Shown: piece after piece, positions 34,257-41,810 of the stretch | Numbering within the stretch: position 1 is the stretch's first letter | Layout: every line of letters begins with the position of its first letter | Assembly: GCA_947565425.1 (NCBI GenBank) | Contig: CANOFW010000016.1 | Span: forward strand, 1 to 64,000 | Direction: 5' to 3' | Source: an uncultured Lachnospiraceae bacterium | GTDB lineage: Bacteria; Bacillota; Clostridia; Lachnospirales; Lachnospiraceae | DNA length: 64,000 nt | Notes under the pieces: generated by a model | The model's input: the letters and a program-made list of their open reading frames with translations, nothing else | What the model was told of the DNA's origin: nothing | Database searches by the model: none | Translations under genes and position numbers: made by a program

Positions 34257-34286
34257 TTGACAAATATAACTCAAAAGAGTTATAAT
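34257..34286 (+). promoter_or_regulatory. Promoter with embedded palindrome for the surface-protein gene
   Basis: TTGACA (34257-34262), an 18-base spacer and TATAAT (34281-34286) are followed by a 46-base leader. The spacer holds the perfect inverted repeat ATAACTC-AAAA-GAGTTAT, which overlaps the -10 and is a likely operator. Confidence 0.75.
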
Positions 34287-34332
34287 AAAAGCCATGAAAC
34301 TTATAACAAAAAGATAAGAAGGAGAATGTGGA

Positions 34333-36258
34333 ATGAGAGACAGGAAAAGGTGGAAAGGGCTTGTTGCATTGGCAATGAGTGCGGCAATGCTGTTTTCCCA
34401 GACAGTGGCATATGCCCAAGAGGGGCAGCCTGTGGAACAGATGGAGGATACGGAACAGGCAGAAATAGTAGAACAAGCGGAGAGTCCTTGTGTATTTTAC
34501 GATTTGTATGCCAGAACGGAAAGTGGAAAACCGATGGATGGCATACAAATCCTTGTGGATTATTATGATTATTCTGGATATGGCGATGGCATAGCAAGGG
34601 TATATTACTATTCAAAAGAAGGTAACTTTAATAATGGAAATTATGATGGGGTCGATCAATCTGCTGGGTCGACATGGGCTTTGACTGAAGATGGGTATGC
34701 CAAACTGGAGTGGGAAGGAACATTAACAGATGGCACTATCTATCAGGGTTTTCCAAATAACCATTTGGGAGGTAATGTCTATGGTATCGAAGGCTATCGA
34801 GTCGATGGCTCACTGGTATATAAAGCAACGGAGGACATTACGGACAAAGTAACAGTAATGGACGGTGATAAGAAGATAGGGGATGTTCAGTTTCAAATCA
34901 AGGCAGCGAATGATTTTATCGCCAGTCCATTGCAGACGTTTGAATATCAGGTACAGAATCTGGCAGATGGCTGGGATATTACGGTAATGCCATCCTTTAC
35001 AACGTCATTCGTGTGCAATCCAATAACAGGGGAAGTTATGGAAGGTAATGGCGTAAGAGGCGAGGGCGGGCTGATTAGCATTACCGCAACCAGAAAGTCC
35101 GACGCAAGGCTGATTCCAGTTTCCTATGAGTTTGACGGTACGCAGGATTTGGTATTTAAGTATGACAATACATTGGCAGATGATATAAAAGAGGTGAAAG
35201 AAGTTCGTTTCGCTGTGCAGGACAATGTACAGCCTGCTGGGCCGGATTGGTTATATACTTTTTTGATAGACAATTATGGGGCAAGCTATACATATGACTT
35301 GGAAAAAGGGGAGGTTGTTCTTAAAAAAGATGCTGTATCTGCACTGGTATCTGAACACCCTGCAGTTGGCAATACCTATATCGGGCAGATGACTTATATT
35401 GCAAAAGATGGGACAGAAAAGACAGTCAATGGGGACTGGTATATAAAGGTTCTGGAGAAAGGTTCTGTAACAACAAAGCCCATTTCTGACTGCCAGATTA
35501 CCTTGGGCAGTACCTCTGTTACCTACAACGGAGCTGCCAAGACGCCATCCGTTACTGTAAAAGATGGAACTGACACTTTAAAATCAGGGACAGACTATAC
35601 AGTCACCTATGCGAACAACACCAACGCAGGGACAGCCAGGGTTACCGTCACAGGCAGGGGCAATTACACAGGCACAGTGACAAAGAACTTTACCATCCAG
35701 AAAGCCGACCAGAAGTTCAACTATACCAAATCCTACTCCAAGGCATATGGGAGCAAAGCATTTACACTGAATGCGAAACTGAAGGCTGGCAACGGCAAGC
35801 TGACCTACGCAACTTCCAATAAAAAGGTTGCAACTGTAAAGAATGGGAAGGTTACGGTAACCGGGACAGGGGCTGCGACCATAACGGTGAAAGCGGCAGG
35901 GACTGCCAATTATAACGCCGCAAGCGTTACGGTTACCATAAAGGCAAGCCCGGCGAAGCAGACTTTGAAATCCTTAAAGGCTGTAAAGGGCAGGAAGCTG
36001 ACCGTGACATGGAAGAAGGATACAAAGGCGACAGGCTACCAGATCCAGTACAGCACGGATAAGAACTTCAAAAAGGGGGTAAAGACAGCAACCGTCAGCA
36101 AGTATAAAACGGTGTCAAAAACAATCACGAAGCTGACAAAGGGAAAGAGATATTATGTGAGGGTGCGTTCCTATAAGAGTGCGAAGGTAAGCGGGAAGAC
36201 CCAGAAATTATATGGCGCATGGAGCGGCGCAAAAAGAAGCGGGGGCATAAAGAAATAA
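34333..36258 (+). CDS. Secreted multidomain surface protein with Ig-like and FN3 domains
   Basis: This 641-residue exported protein has a signal peptide at residues 1-29 (basic MRDRKRWKG, hydrophobic core, AYA cleavage site), then an acidic linker and a unique region of about 330 residues with Tyr-rich stretches. It is followed by an Ig/MBG-like module around SVTYNGAAKTPSVTVKDGTD (about 395-455), a Big2-like module with TYATSNKKVATVKNGKVTV (about 475-535), and a fibronectin type III module (about 540-635: GRKLTVTWKKDTKATGYQIQ). No LPxTG or membrane anchor is seen; the Lys-rich C-terminal part may bind the wall. It is probably an adhesin or carbohydrate-binding surface protein carried as cargo. 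AGGAGAATG lies before the ATG. Confidence 0.85.
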   Translation: MRDRKRWKGLVALAMSAAMLFSQTVAYAQEGQPVEQMEDTEQAEIVEQAESPCVFYDLYARTESGKPMDGIQILVDYYDYSGYGDGIARVYYYSKEGNFNNGNYDGVDQSAGSTWALTEDGYAKLEWEGTLTDGTIYQGFPNNHLGGNVYGIEGYRVDGSLVYKATEDITDKVTVMDGDKKIGDVQFQIKAANDFIASPLQTFEYQVQNLADGWDITVMPSFTTSFVCNPITGEVMEGNGVRGEGGLISITATRKSDARLIPVSYEFDGTQDLVFKYDNTLADDIKEVKEVRFAVQDNVQPAGPDWLYTFLIDNYGASYTYDLEKGEVVLKKDAVSALVSEHPAVGNTYIGQMTYIAKDGTEKTVNGDWYIKVLEKGSVTTKPISDCQITLGSTSVTYNGAAKTPSVTVKDGTDTLKSGTDYTVTYANNTNAGTARVTVTGRGNYTGTVTKNFTIQKADQKFNYTKSYSKAYGSKAFTLNAKLKAGNGKLTYATSNKKVATVKNGKVTVTGTGAATITVKAAGTANYNAASVTVTIKASPAKQTLKSLKAVKGRKLTVTWKKDTKATGYQIQYSTDKNFKKGVKTATVSKYKTVSKTITKLTKGKRYYVRVRSYKSAKVSGKTQKLYGAWSGAKRSGGIKK

Positions 36259-36521
36259 AACAGGGGGCAGGGCGGCATTTCCATATGGGGACGCTGCCCT
36301 TTCCCATGGGGGTATGCCAGCCCTGCCATCACCCGCCTTTCCTGCCAGTTTTGCCTGTTTCCGGGGATACAGAACCGACAAACATCCCCCTGCTTTCCCC
36401 CTGTATTTTTTGTGACATACGCACAAACATTCCAGGAACTGCAGATTCCCGCTTGATTTTTCCCTGAACCTGAGTGATAGATAGGACGTCAAAAAATATT
36501 GGGGATTTGGAGGAAACCTGT

Positions 36522-37055
36522 ATGAAAGTGATTGATTTGATTTATGAAAAGAAGAAGATGGAACACATGCTGTCACAGGGGAGCTATTTCGTCATGGAAC
36601 AGCCCGACAAAGAGAAGGAAGCGAGACAGGCGGGGAAAGCCCGGCAGAGGTATGAGGGCGACCAGAGGCTCCTGAAGAAGCTGGACGAAATAAACAACGC
36701 CCTCTGCGCGTCAGACGCCGCTGCATACGTTGAGGTGGAAGGGTGCCGCCTGAGCGTAGCCACCGCAAGGCTGTACCTGAGGGAGATAAACGGGGGCATG
36801 CTGGATATTGATGACGTATTTGACGGGGAAGGCATGGGCTTCAACCATTACAGCGGAAACCTCAGGGATTTGTTCCTGCAAAGGTGCGCAGGTGGCGGGA
36901 AGTCGACGTTCCTGCCAGAACCGAGGCGCATTGACCCAGCAGGGCTTTGCGACAGGCAGGAGGAGTTTGAGGCAAAGAAGCTGGACTGGGAGATAGGCCT
37001 GAAGAAAGCCATTGCCTTGTCAGACGCCACGACGGACGTGGATTTTATCATTTGA
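36522..37055 (+). CDS. Hypothetical element protein with helical N-terminus
   Basis: This 177-residue soluble protein begins MKVIDLIYEKKKMEHMLSQG and has a long charged helix to about residue 75. Then comes VEVEGCRLSVATARLYLREI and a DIDDVFDGEGMGF acidic segment, with a helical C-terminus ending DFII. No family recognised. GGAGG is 8 bases upstream of ATG 36522. It precedes another small helical gene and then the origin-like region, so a replication or maintenance role is possible by position only. Confidence 0.65.
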   Translation: MKVIDLIYEKKKMEHMLSQGSYFVMEQPDKEKEARQAGKARQRYEGDQRLLKKLDEINNALCASDAAAYVEVEGCRLSVATARLYLREINGGMLDIDDVFDGEGMGFNHYSGNLRDLFLQRCAGGGKSTFLPEPRRIDPAGLCDRQEEFEAKKLDWEIGLKKAIALSDATTDVDFII

Positions 37056-37132
37056 AGGAAGGATGGCAGTGTATGGCAGCGCCAGCACTGGACGAGCCCC
37101 TGATTTGCAGAGTGGGCTTCAAAGGAGGGAAG

Positions 37133-37393
37133 ATGGCAAGGAAAGCGGACATAATCAAGGAGAAGAAGGCGCAGATGGAGCGCATGATATCCCTGCTGGA
37201 AGCCGCATATGGGTGTGACCGTAAAGAGATGAAAGCGGCGTTCCAGAAATATGCACTGCTGGAGGAACCGTTGGAAGACGCAATGAGGAAGAACAGGGAA
37301 CAGTTTGTGCGGCTTTTCACGCCTGCCCTTGTCAACCTTGCGGATTATGACTGGGGACTGCGCCAGATGCTGGAAGAAAGGATAATAAAATAA
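37133..37393 (+). CDS. Small helical hypothetical element protein
   Basis: This 86-residue protein is highly charged and helical (MARKADIIKEKKAQMERMIS..., ending MLEERIIK). The ATG at 37133 follows AGGAGGG. A longer in-frame start at 37052 overlaps the preceding gene but has a poorer site. No family recognised. It is probably in one transcript with the upstream gene, ended by the terminator at 37407-37439, just before the iteron-like array. Confidence 0.6.
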   Translation: MARKADIIKEKKAQMERMISLLEAAYGCDRKEMKAAFQKYALLEEPLEDAMRKNREQFVRLFTPALVNLADYDWGLRQMLEERIIK

Positions 37394-37406
37394 CGCATGG
37401 GGAATG

Positions 37407-37439
37407 GGAGCCGCCCGTCAGGGGCAGGCTCCTGTTTTT
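37407..37439 (+). terminator. Intrinsic terminator after the small helical gene
   Basis: GGAGCC (37407-37412) with adjoining GCCC pairs with GGGGC plus GGCTCC (37421-37432), followed by a T-run. It separates the coding block from the origin-like region. Confidence 0.75.
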
Positions 37440-37592
37440 TTGTATGCCAGCTATAAAAAGGGGAGGCAGACGGGCACATCCCTGTATTTAACCTGTAAAA
37501 GTGGCATTTATGCGGTTTTGAAGCTGTATTTTGGGGCAGAACCGAGGGGTATTTATGGGGCTATGGAGTTTTCTCTGGCTGGATGAGGTGTC

Positions 37593-38050
37593 CTGAAAAC
37601 GTTTTCTGTTTTCTTTGGCTGTTTTGAGTGTGCTGAAATCGTCTTGATTAATCCTGCAATCGTCTGTGTATCCCTTATGCTGTCTTGCTGTTGCAATCGT
37701 TTCTGTATTTCTTGCAATCGTCATGAGGCATTCCTGAAATCGTTTAGATGATTCCCATATTGCTTTGAGGTATTTCTGAAACCGTCATGGGCAATCTTAC
37801 ATTGTCTGGATGTGGGACGGAATCCGTCTGTGTTATTCCCAGCATTGAAAGCAGTTTGCTGAAATTGTCCTGAGCATTCTTTGGATGAAGGAAGTTTGCT
37901 GAAATTGTCCTGAATGTTTTTGTGTTGAAAGACGTTTGCTGAAATTGTCCTGAATGTTTTTATACGGAATCAGGTTTGCTGAAACCATTTTAAATATTTT
38001 AATGTTGAACAAAGTTTACTGCAGTTGTCAGTGTTTCGCTGAAATGGGGT
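37593..38050 (+). repeat. Iteron-like array, about 14 CTGAAATYGTC motifs at ~20- or ~40-bp spacing
   Basis: Motif starts read by eye are 37593, 37633, 37654, 37691, 37712, 37734, 37776, 37818, 37859, 37899, 37939, 37979, 38019 and 38039. Spacings are 40-42 or 20-22, with one of 37. From 37859 to 38019 the period is exactly 40. The core consensus is CTGAAATYGTC, and the flanking bases of the last full units are also alike (GTTTG before, CTGAATGTTTTT after). The region is non-coding, all motifs lie on one strand, and multiples of about two helical turns fit cooperative protein binding, as at plasmid iterons or partition sites. Confidence 0.75.
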
Positions 38051-38399
38051 GTCAGGGGTAACTTTGCAGTCTGGAGGGGGATTGGAATAGAAGGGCAGGA
38101 ATCAGGGCAGATGCGTGTGCGGGGGTATGCAGGAAAAAGCTGACACTGGCGTTTCACCTGTATATCCCCCAAGCTGCCCTGAACCCATGCCGGGGGCGGC
38201 AGTGGCGCAGAAGGCGGCAGAGACGCCATTCCTGACGGTGGAAAAATTAAGACGGTAAAAATTACTCCAAAACCAGACGGCTGCGGGTAAAAAATATGGA
38301 CAGCGCATTTATAAACGCCGGAATCATGGGCAGTCTCTGGCACTGCCGGAAAAAACAGGGCGTTGGGGGAAAGACGTGGGAAGACCTGCATTATAATTT

Positions 38400-38408
38400 T
38401 TATCCACA
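38400..38408 (+). other. Perfect DnaA box beside A+T-rich sequence
   Basis: TTATCCACA, the exact consensus DnaA box, directly follows the A+T-rich run TTATAATTTT in an otherwise G+C-rich, gene-free stretch 350 bases after the iteron-like array. Together these make a candidate replication origin. Confidence 0.55.
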
Positions 38409-38772
38409 GTGGGGGTAAAGGATGTTTTGGCGCAGGGACTGTCGTGCAGCCTTTGGCGGTGCAGGGGCGTAAGGCAGGGCTGCATCATACAAACCCGACA
38501 AACCCCCTGCCTTAAATTTGTGACATTTAGCCGCTTACCAGCCCGCATATCCAGAGTTAAGATACAGCAGACGTCCGTAAAAGCCGCAGAAACTGCGGAA
38601 AATCAGCGGCGGCTCTGTATTTGCCGATTTCAGCCCTTTTTTATGCTTTATGGGGAATTGTCTGGCTGGCACTGGAAAAAGCCGACACAGGGCGAATTAC
38701 AGCCCCATTTCCCCCCGGACTGCAAATATCAGGGCTTTGGATGGGGAATCTGGCTCCCTGAAGCTGGCATCC

Positions 38773-38890
38773 GGCACAGTCCGTAATCCTATACATTTAC
38801 GGACTGTGCCAAAAGCTACAGGAACTGCGTCCGTAATCGTGCCAGTTTGGATTTTCGGACGTTCGCGGCAGGCACATAGGATTTACGGAC
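38773..38890 (+). promoter_or_regulatory. Three-subsite res-like region of the adjacent serine resolvase
   Basis: Subsite I is a perfect inverted repeat, GGCACAGTCCGTAA (38773-38786) and its complement (38797-38810). Subsite II (38829-38860) opens GTCCGTAATC and closes ATTTTCGGAC. Subsite III (38861-38890) opens with a degenerate GTTCGCGGC and closes ATTTACGGAC. Three sites of 30-38 bp immediately before a resolvase gene match the layout of Tn3-type res. The resolvase start is 36 bases downstream, so binding would also repress its own promoter. Confidence 0.7.
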
Positions 38891-38926
38891 TATTTTATAT
38901 AGTAAAAACAGGAAGGAGCGGTTTGT

Positions 38927-39544
38927 ATGTCAAGTAAAATATTTGGGTATGCAAGGGTGTCCACTGCCCGCCAGAAAGAGGACAGGCAGGTGGAGGCCCT
39001 CTTGGGGTATGGCGTTGACGGGCGCAACATCATCATTGACAAAGAAAGCGGGAAGAGCATGGACAGGCAGGGTTACCAGACTTTGAAGCGTTCACTCTTA
39101 AGGAGCGGGGACGTCCTTGTGGTAAAGGAGCTTGACAGGCTGTCCAGAAGGAAGGAGGACATCAGGTCAGAGCTGGAAGAATTAAAACAAGCGGGAGTCC
39201 GTGTAAAAATACTGGACATCCCCACGACCCTCACAGATTTCCCTGACGGTCAGGAATGGGTGATTGAAATGGTGAACAACATACTGATAGAAGTCATGGG
39301 CAGCATTGCACAGGAGGAACGCAATAAAATCCGCCAGAGGCAGCGGGAGGGCATCGCTTCGGCAAGGTCAAATGGCGTTGCATTTGGCAGACCGCAGATT
39401 GTGAAGCCAGAAAACTGGAGTGAAGTCATAGGGCGGGTGGAAAATGGGGAGATAACTTCCGTACAGGCAATGGAAATCCTCGGCATGAAGAAAACTTCCT
39501 ATTATAAACTTCGTAAACTGGACATGGAGCAGAGCAATATATGA
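38927..39544 (+). CDS. Small serine recombinase (resolvase/invertase family)
   Basis: This 205-residue site-specific recombinase has catalytic Ser12 in YARVST, then KELDRLSRRKEDI (the conserved Arg-rich active-site helix, LDRLxR), the long dimerisation helix with IAQEERNKIRQRQREGI, and a C-terminal helix-turn-helix (VENGEITSVQAMEILGMKKT SYYKLRK region). Size and domain order fit Tn3/plasmid resolvases rather than transposases. It probably resolves multimers or cointegrates of the circular element at the res-like region just upstream. AGGAAGGAG precedes the ATG. A separate large serine recombinase handles integration. Confidence 0.93.
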   Translation: MSSKIFGYARVSTARQKEDRQVEALLGYGVDGRNIIIDKESGKSMDRQGYQTLKRSLLRSGDVLVVKELDRLSRRKEDIRSELEELKQAGVRVKILDIPTTLTDFPDGQEWVIEMVNNILIEVMGSIAQEERNKIRQRQREGIASARSNGVAFGRPQIVKPENWSEVIGRVENGEITSVQAMEILGMKKTSYYKLRKLDMEQSNI

Positions 39545-39569
39545 CGCAGGAAAGGAGACGGGCATATTT

Positions 39570-39680
39570 ATGGAATTGATGAAAGGGAAGCAGAGGAACC
39601 CAGAAAGGATAAAGCCGATGCTGGAAAAGTTGGAAGAAGCGTGGGCATTAATGTATGGTTTTGGCAGGCTGTGTATTTAG
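39570..39680 (+). CDS. Possible truncated small conserved protein
   Basis: A 36-codon frame encodes MELMKGKQRNPERIKPMLEK then LEEAWALMYGFGRLCI. The core RNPERIKPxLExLxxxW resembles small conserved proteins of the form RDPxRIxPxLxxLxxxWxxxPDLRxGQ, but here the C-terminal half is altered and short. The nearest GGAG is 14 bases from the ATG, so translation is uncertain. It may be a relic. Confidence 0.3.
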   Translation: MELMKGKQRNPERIKPMLEKLEEAWALMYGFGRLCI

Positions 39681-39867
39681 AATTGGGGGTATCGGCAGAG
39701 CCTGAAAAGGCGGTGTGCAAAAAAAGTGGGTACGTGTGCGGTGCATAACTGATGAGACAGCCCATTTCAGAGCAAAGGCAGAAATTTTTTGACGAGAACT
39801 GAAAATTACGAGATTTTTTCTGAGGCAGAGTATTGCCTTCAAATAATTTTGAAGGAGGGACTCTGCC

Positions 39868-40125
39868 ATGAAACAGAAATTTATGACAAAGGGCCAGGCT
39901 GGTGTGCATACCAATAGTAAGGAAGAAACAACAGAGGTTATTTCAGCGATGCCGGAAATTCCTTGCCAGCGGGCAGTATCAGCTACAAAAGGAAACATGA
40001 AAATCACAATTACATATCCAGAGAAGGGAGATGCCGGAGAAGCGGAACTTGTAAAAGAAGTGCAGATGATGATGGAAACAATTATTATGCAACAGATAAA
40101 AGAAAGTAAGGGTGATGTAAAATGA
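39868..40125 (+). CDS. Small protein translationally coupled to the integrase; candidate directionality factor
   Basis: This 85-residue protein begins MKQKFMTKGQAGVHTNSKEE, has a central strand segment (MKITITYPEKG) and ends in a helix (EVQMMMETIIMQQIKESKG). GAAGGAGGGA gives a strong ribosome-binding site. Its stop overlaps the start of the large serine recombinase (ATGA). No family recognised. Small basic proteins coupled to large serine integrases are sometimes recombination directionality factors, so that role is possible here, but only position supports it. Confidence 0.65.
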   Translation: MKQKFMTKGQAGVHTNSKEETTEVISAMPEIPCQRAVSATKGNMKITITYPEKGDAGEAELVKEVQMMMETIIMQQIKESKGDVK

Positions 40126-41810
40126 GTAAAATGCAGAATGAATATATTGTCAGAATGTTATTAAGGGTTTCCACTAAGCAGCAGACAGATGCAGAAGGCG
40201 ACCTGCCGACTCAGCGGAATCTGGTGAGGGACTATATTGAAAAACAAGCAGGCTGGAAGTTAGATGAAGAGAAACCAGAGTATTTTGAAGGGGGTATCTC
40301 CGGGTTTAAGAACTCCGTGTCTGACCGTAAAGCGTTACAGGAAATATTAGAGGACGCCAAAAGTAGAGAATTCCATATTCTGGTGTGTTACAAGGATGAC
40401 AGGCTGGGCAGACGGGAAGATGAAATTCCGCAGTATATTAAGAAACTTGCGGAATATGGCGTGTTGGTATATACAGTAAAGGATGGTCGTATCACGCCGG
40501 AAACCCATGCGGACGATTTGCTGACTTATATCAGATACTGGCACGCCGAGGGAGCCAGCAGAGACACAGGCCTGCGGGTAAAGGATGCGGCGATAGAACT
40601 GGTAAAACAGGGAAGAAATCAAGGGGGTAATGCGCCTTTTGGCTATGAATTGGTTTATTCGGGAGAACTCAGCAAACACAAAAGGGCGTTAAAGAAGAAA
40701 GTAATTGTGCCACAGGCAGCAGAAGTTGTCCGCTTTATGTATGATTTGGCATTAAGCCATGGATACGGAGCCTATAAGATTACGAAACAACTGAACAAGG
40801 ATGAAGCGGTGCGCGCCATGTCTCCAAATGGAAAGGAATGGAAGGCTGTTACAGTCAGCGACATTTTGAAGAATCCCATATACACAGGGTATGAAGCATA
40901 TAACAGGCGCACCCATGAAGGGGAACATTATAAAAAACTGGACAGGGAACATTGGGTATTGTCTGAGGAACGTAAGGAAGAACTGGCAATTATCGACCTG
41001 GACACATGGGAAAAAGTGCAGAAAATACGGGAAAGCCGCAAAGAAAAGTATCAGGGGGAAAGAGAACAGGAAGAAAACGTGCCAACATGCACCACAGGCT
41101 CCCTTGCGCTACTGGACGTGGCATACTGCGGATGCTGTGGGCGCAAGTTGACCAACGGAAGCAAATATAATTACTGGCAAACTAAGGCAAAAGAAAAAAG
41201 AAGCAGCATTGTGCGATATTACCGCTGTCAGACAAAACATCAGGGAGGTTCCTGCACTGGAAAAGGTTCATACAGGGCAGACAGCGTAGAACCGATAGTT
41301 TTTGATTATATAAAAGACTATCTGGAATCCCTGGAGGATAATGGAACGGTTGTGGAAAAAATTAAGGAGACCGGCAAAAAGCAGAAACGCCAGAAAAAAG
41401 AGAAAATCCAGAAACTGGAACAGAGCCTGAAAGAAATCCAGAAGGATATTGACACGCTCAAAGGCAATCTGCCCAAAGTATTGAGAGGGGAAATGAAGCT
41501 CCCGCCAGAATTGTTCTATGAGCAGATTGAGGAAAAAGAACACAAAATGCAGCAGGCGCAGGAGGAACTAAAAGATTTAAAAGCGGTAAAAGAAAAGGAA
41601 AATCAGGAGGATTTAGAACTGGAGTATTTCCTTGCCCAGGTGCCAAAGTGGAGGGACGCTTTCGACCATGCGGAAGTCTCTGCAAAGAGAATGGTAATTG
41701 ATAAGCTGATAAGCAGGATTGACATAAAAGAAAATGAAATTTCCATTGAGTTCCGGGTAAATCTGGATGAATTTTTATCCCGAAAAACTATATACCAAAG
41801 GGTACCGTAA
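40122..41810 (+). CDS. Large serine recombinase (integrase) of the element
   Basis: This 562-residue protein has an N-terminal resolvase catalytic domain (Ser17 in MLLRVSTKQQTD; CYKDDRLGRREDEI), a recombinase domain (about 165-290: GNAPFGYELVYSG ... NPIYTGYEAYNRR), a zinc-ribbon (CGCCGRKL and YRCQTKHQGGSC, about 336-385) and a coiled-coil region (about 405-510). It should catalyse integration and excision at the GGTACCG core. Its stop codon TAA (41808-41810) lies in host DNA just past the core. In an excised circle the frame would continue 27 codons to a TAA at 27288-27290. The start overlaps the upstream small gene by 4 bases. Confidence 0.95.
   Translation: MSKMQNEYIVRMLLRVSTKQQTDAEGDLPTQRNLVRDYIEKQAGWKLDEEKPEYFEGGISGFKNSVSDRKALQEILEDAKSREFHILVCYKDDRLGRREDEIPQYIKKLAEYGVLVYTVKDGRITPETHADDLLTYIRYWHAEGASRDTGLRVKDAAIELVKQGRNQGGNAPFGYELVYSGELSKHKRALKKKVIVPQAAEVVRFMYDLALSHGYGAYKITKQLNKDEAVRAMSPNGKEWKAVTVSDILKNPIYTGYEAYNRRTHEGEHYKKLDREHWVLSEERKEELAIIDLDTWEKVQKIRESRKEKYQGEREQEENVPTCTTGSLALLDVAYCGCCGRKLTNGSKYNYWQTKAKEKRSSIVRYYRCQTKHQGGSCTGKGSYRADSVEPIVFDYIKDYLESLEDNGTVVEKIKETGKKQKRQKKEKIQKLEQSLKEIQKDIDTLKGNLPKVLRGEMKLPPELFYEQIEEKEHKMQQAQEELKDLKAVKEKENQEDLELEYFLAQVPKWRDAFDHAEVSAKRMVIDKLISRIDIKENEISIEFRVNLDEFLSRKTIYQRVP
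41801..41807 (+). other. attR core of the integrated element
   Basis: GGTACCG identical to the left core, lying at the very end of the recombinase reading frame. To its right is SleC coding sequence (TAACAAAGGCTATGATTTTAC). Confidence 0.8.

Larger units (their letters stand above)
27200..41807 (+). mobile_element. 14.6-kb serine-recombinase integrative element inserted in a SleC-type gene
   Basis: Both ends carry the 7-bp direct repeat GGTACCG (27200-27206 and 41801-41807). Joining the flanks at this repeat fuses TEWYR to NKGYDF in frame and gives one 1269-base gene from ATG 26518 to the stop at 42387. The element encodes a large serine recombinase at its right end, a small serine resolvase with res sites, an origin-like iteron array, an Rpn nuclease, an adenine methyltransferase, a DUF262 protein, regulators and a secreted surface protein. 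The 31-39.5-kb part is visibly richer in G+C than the host. No relaxase or conjugation gene is seen, so it is not self-transmissible by itself. Confidence 0.88.

Noticed and set aside
37593-38050. The spaced repeat array as a CRISPR
   Set aside because: Repeats are only about 11 bases and degenerate, spacing is 20 or 40 bases with similar flanks rather than unique spacers, and no cas gene is present.
38409-38937. ORFs in the origin/res region
   Set aside because: No ribosome-binding sites; they run across the res subsites and the resolvase start, and no motif is recognisable.
41767-41800. Start of the SleC 3' fragment at ATG 41767
   Set aside because: That ATG lies inside the recombinase gene without a ribosome-binding site; the host-derived part begins only at the core (41801).
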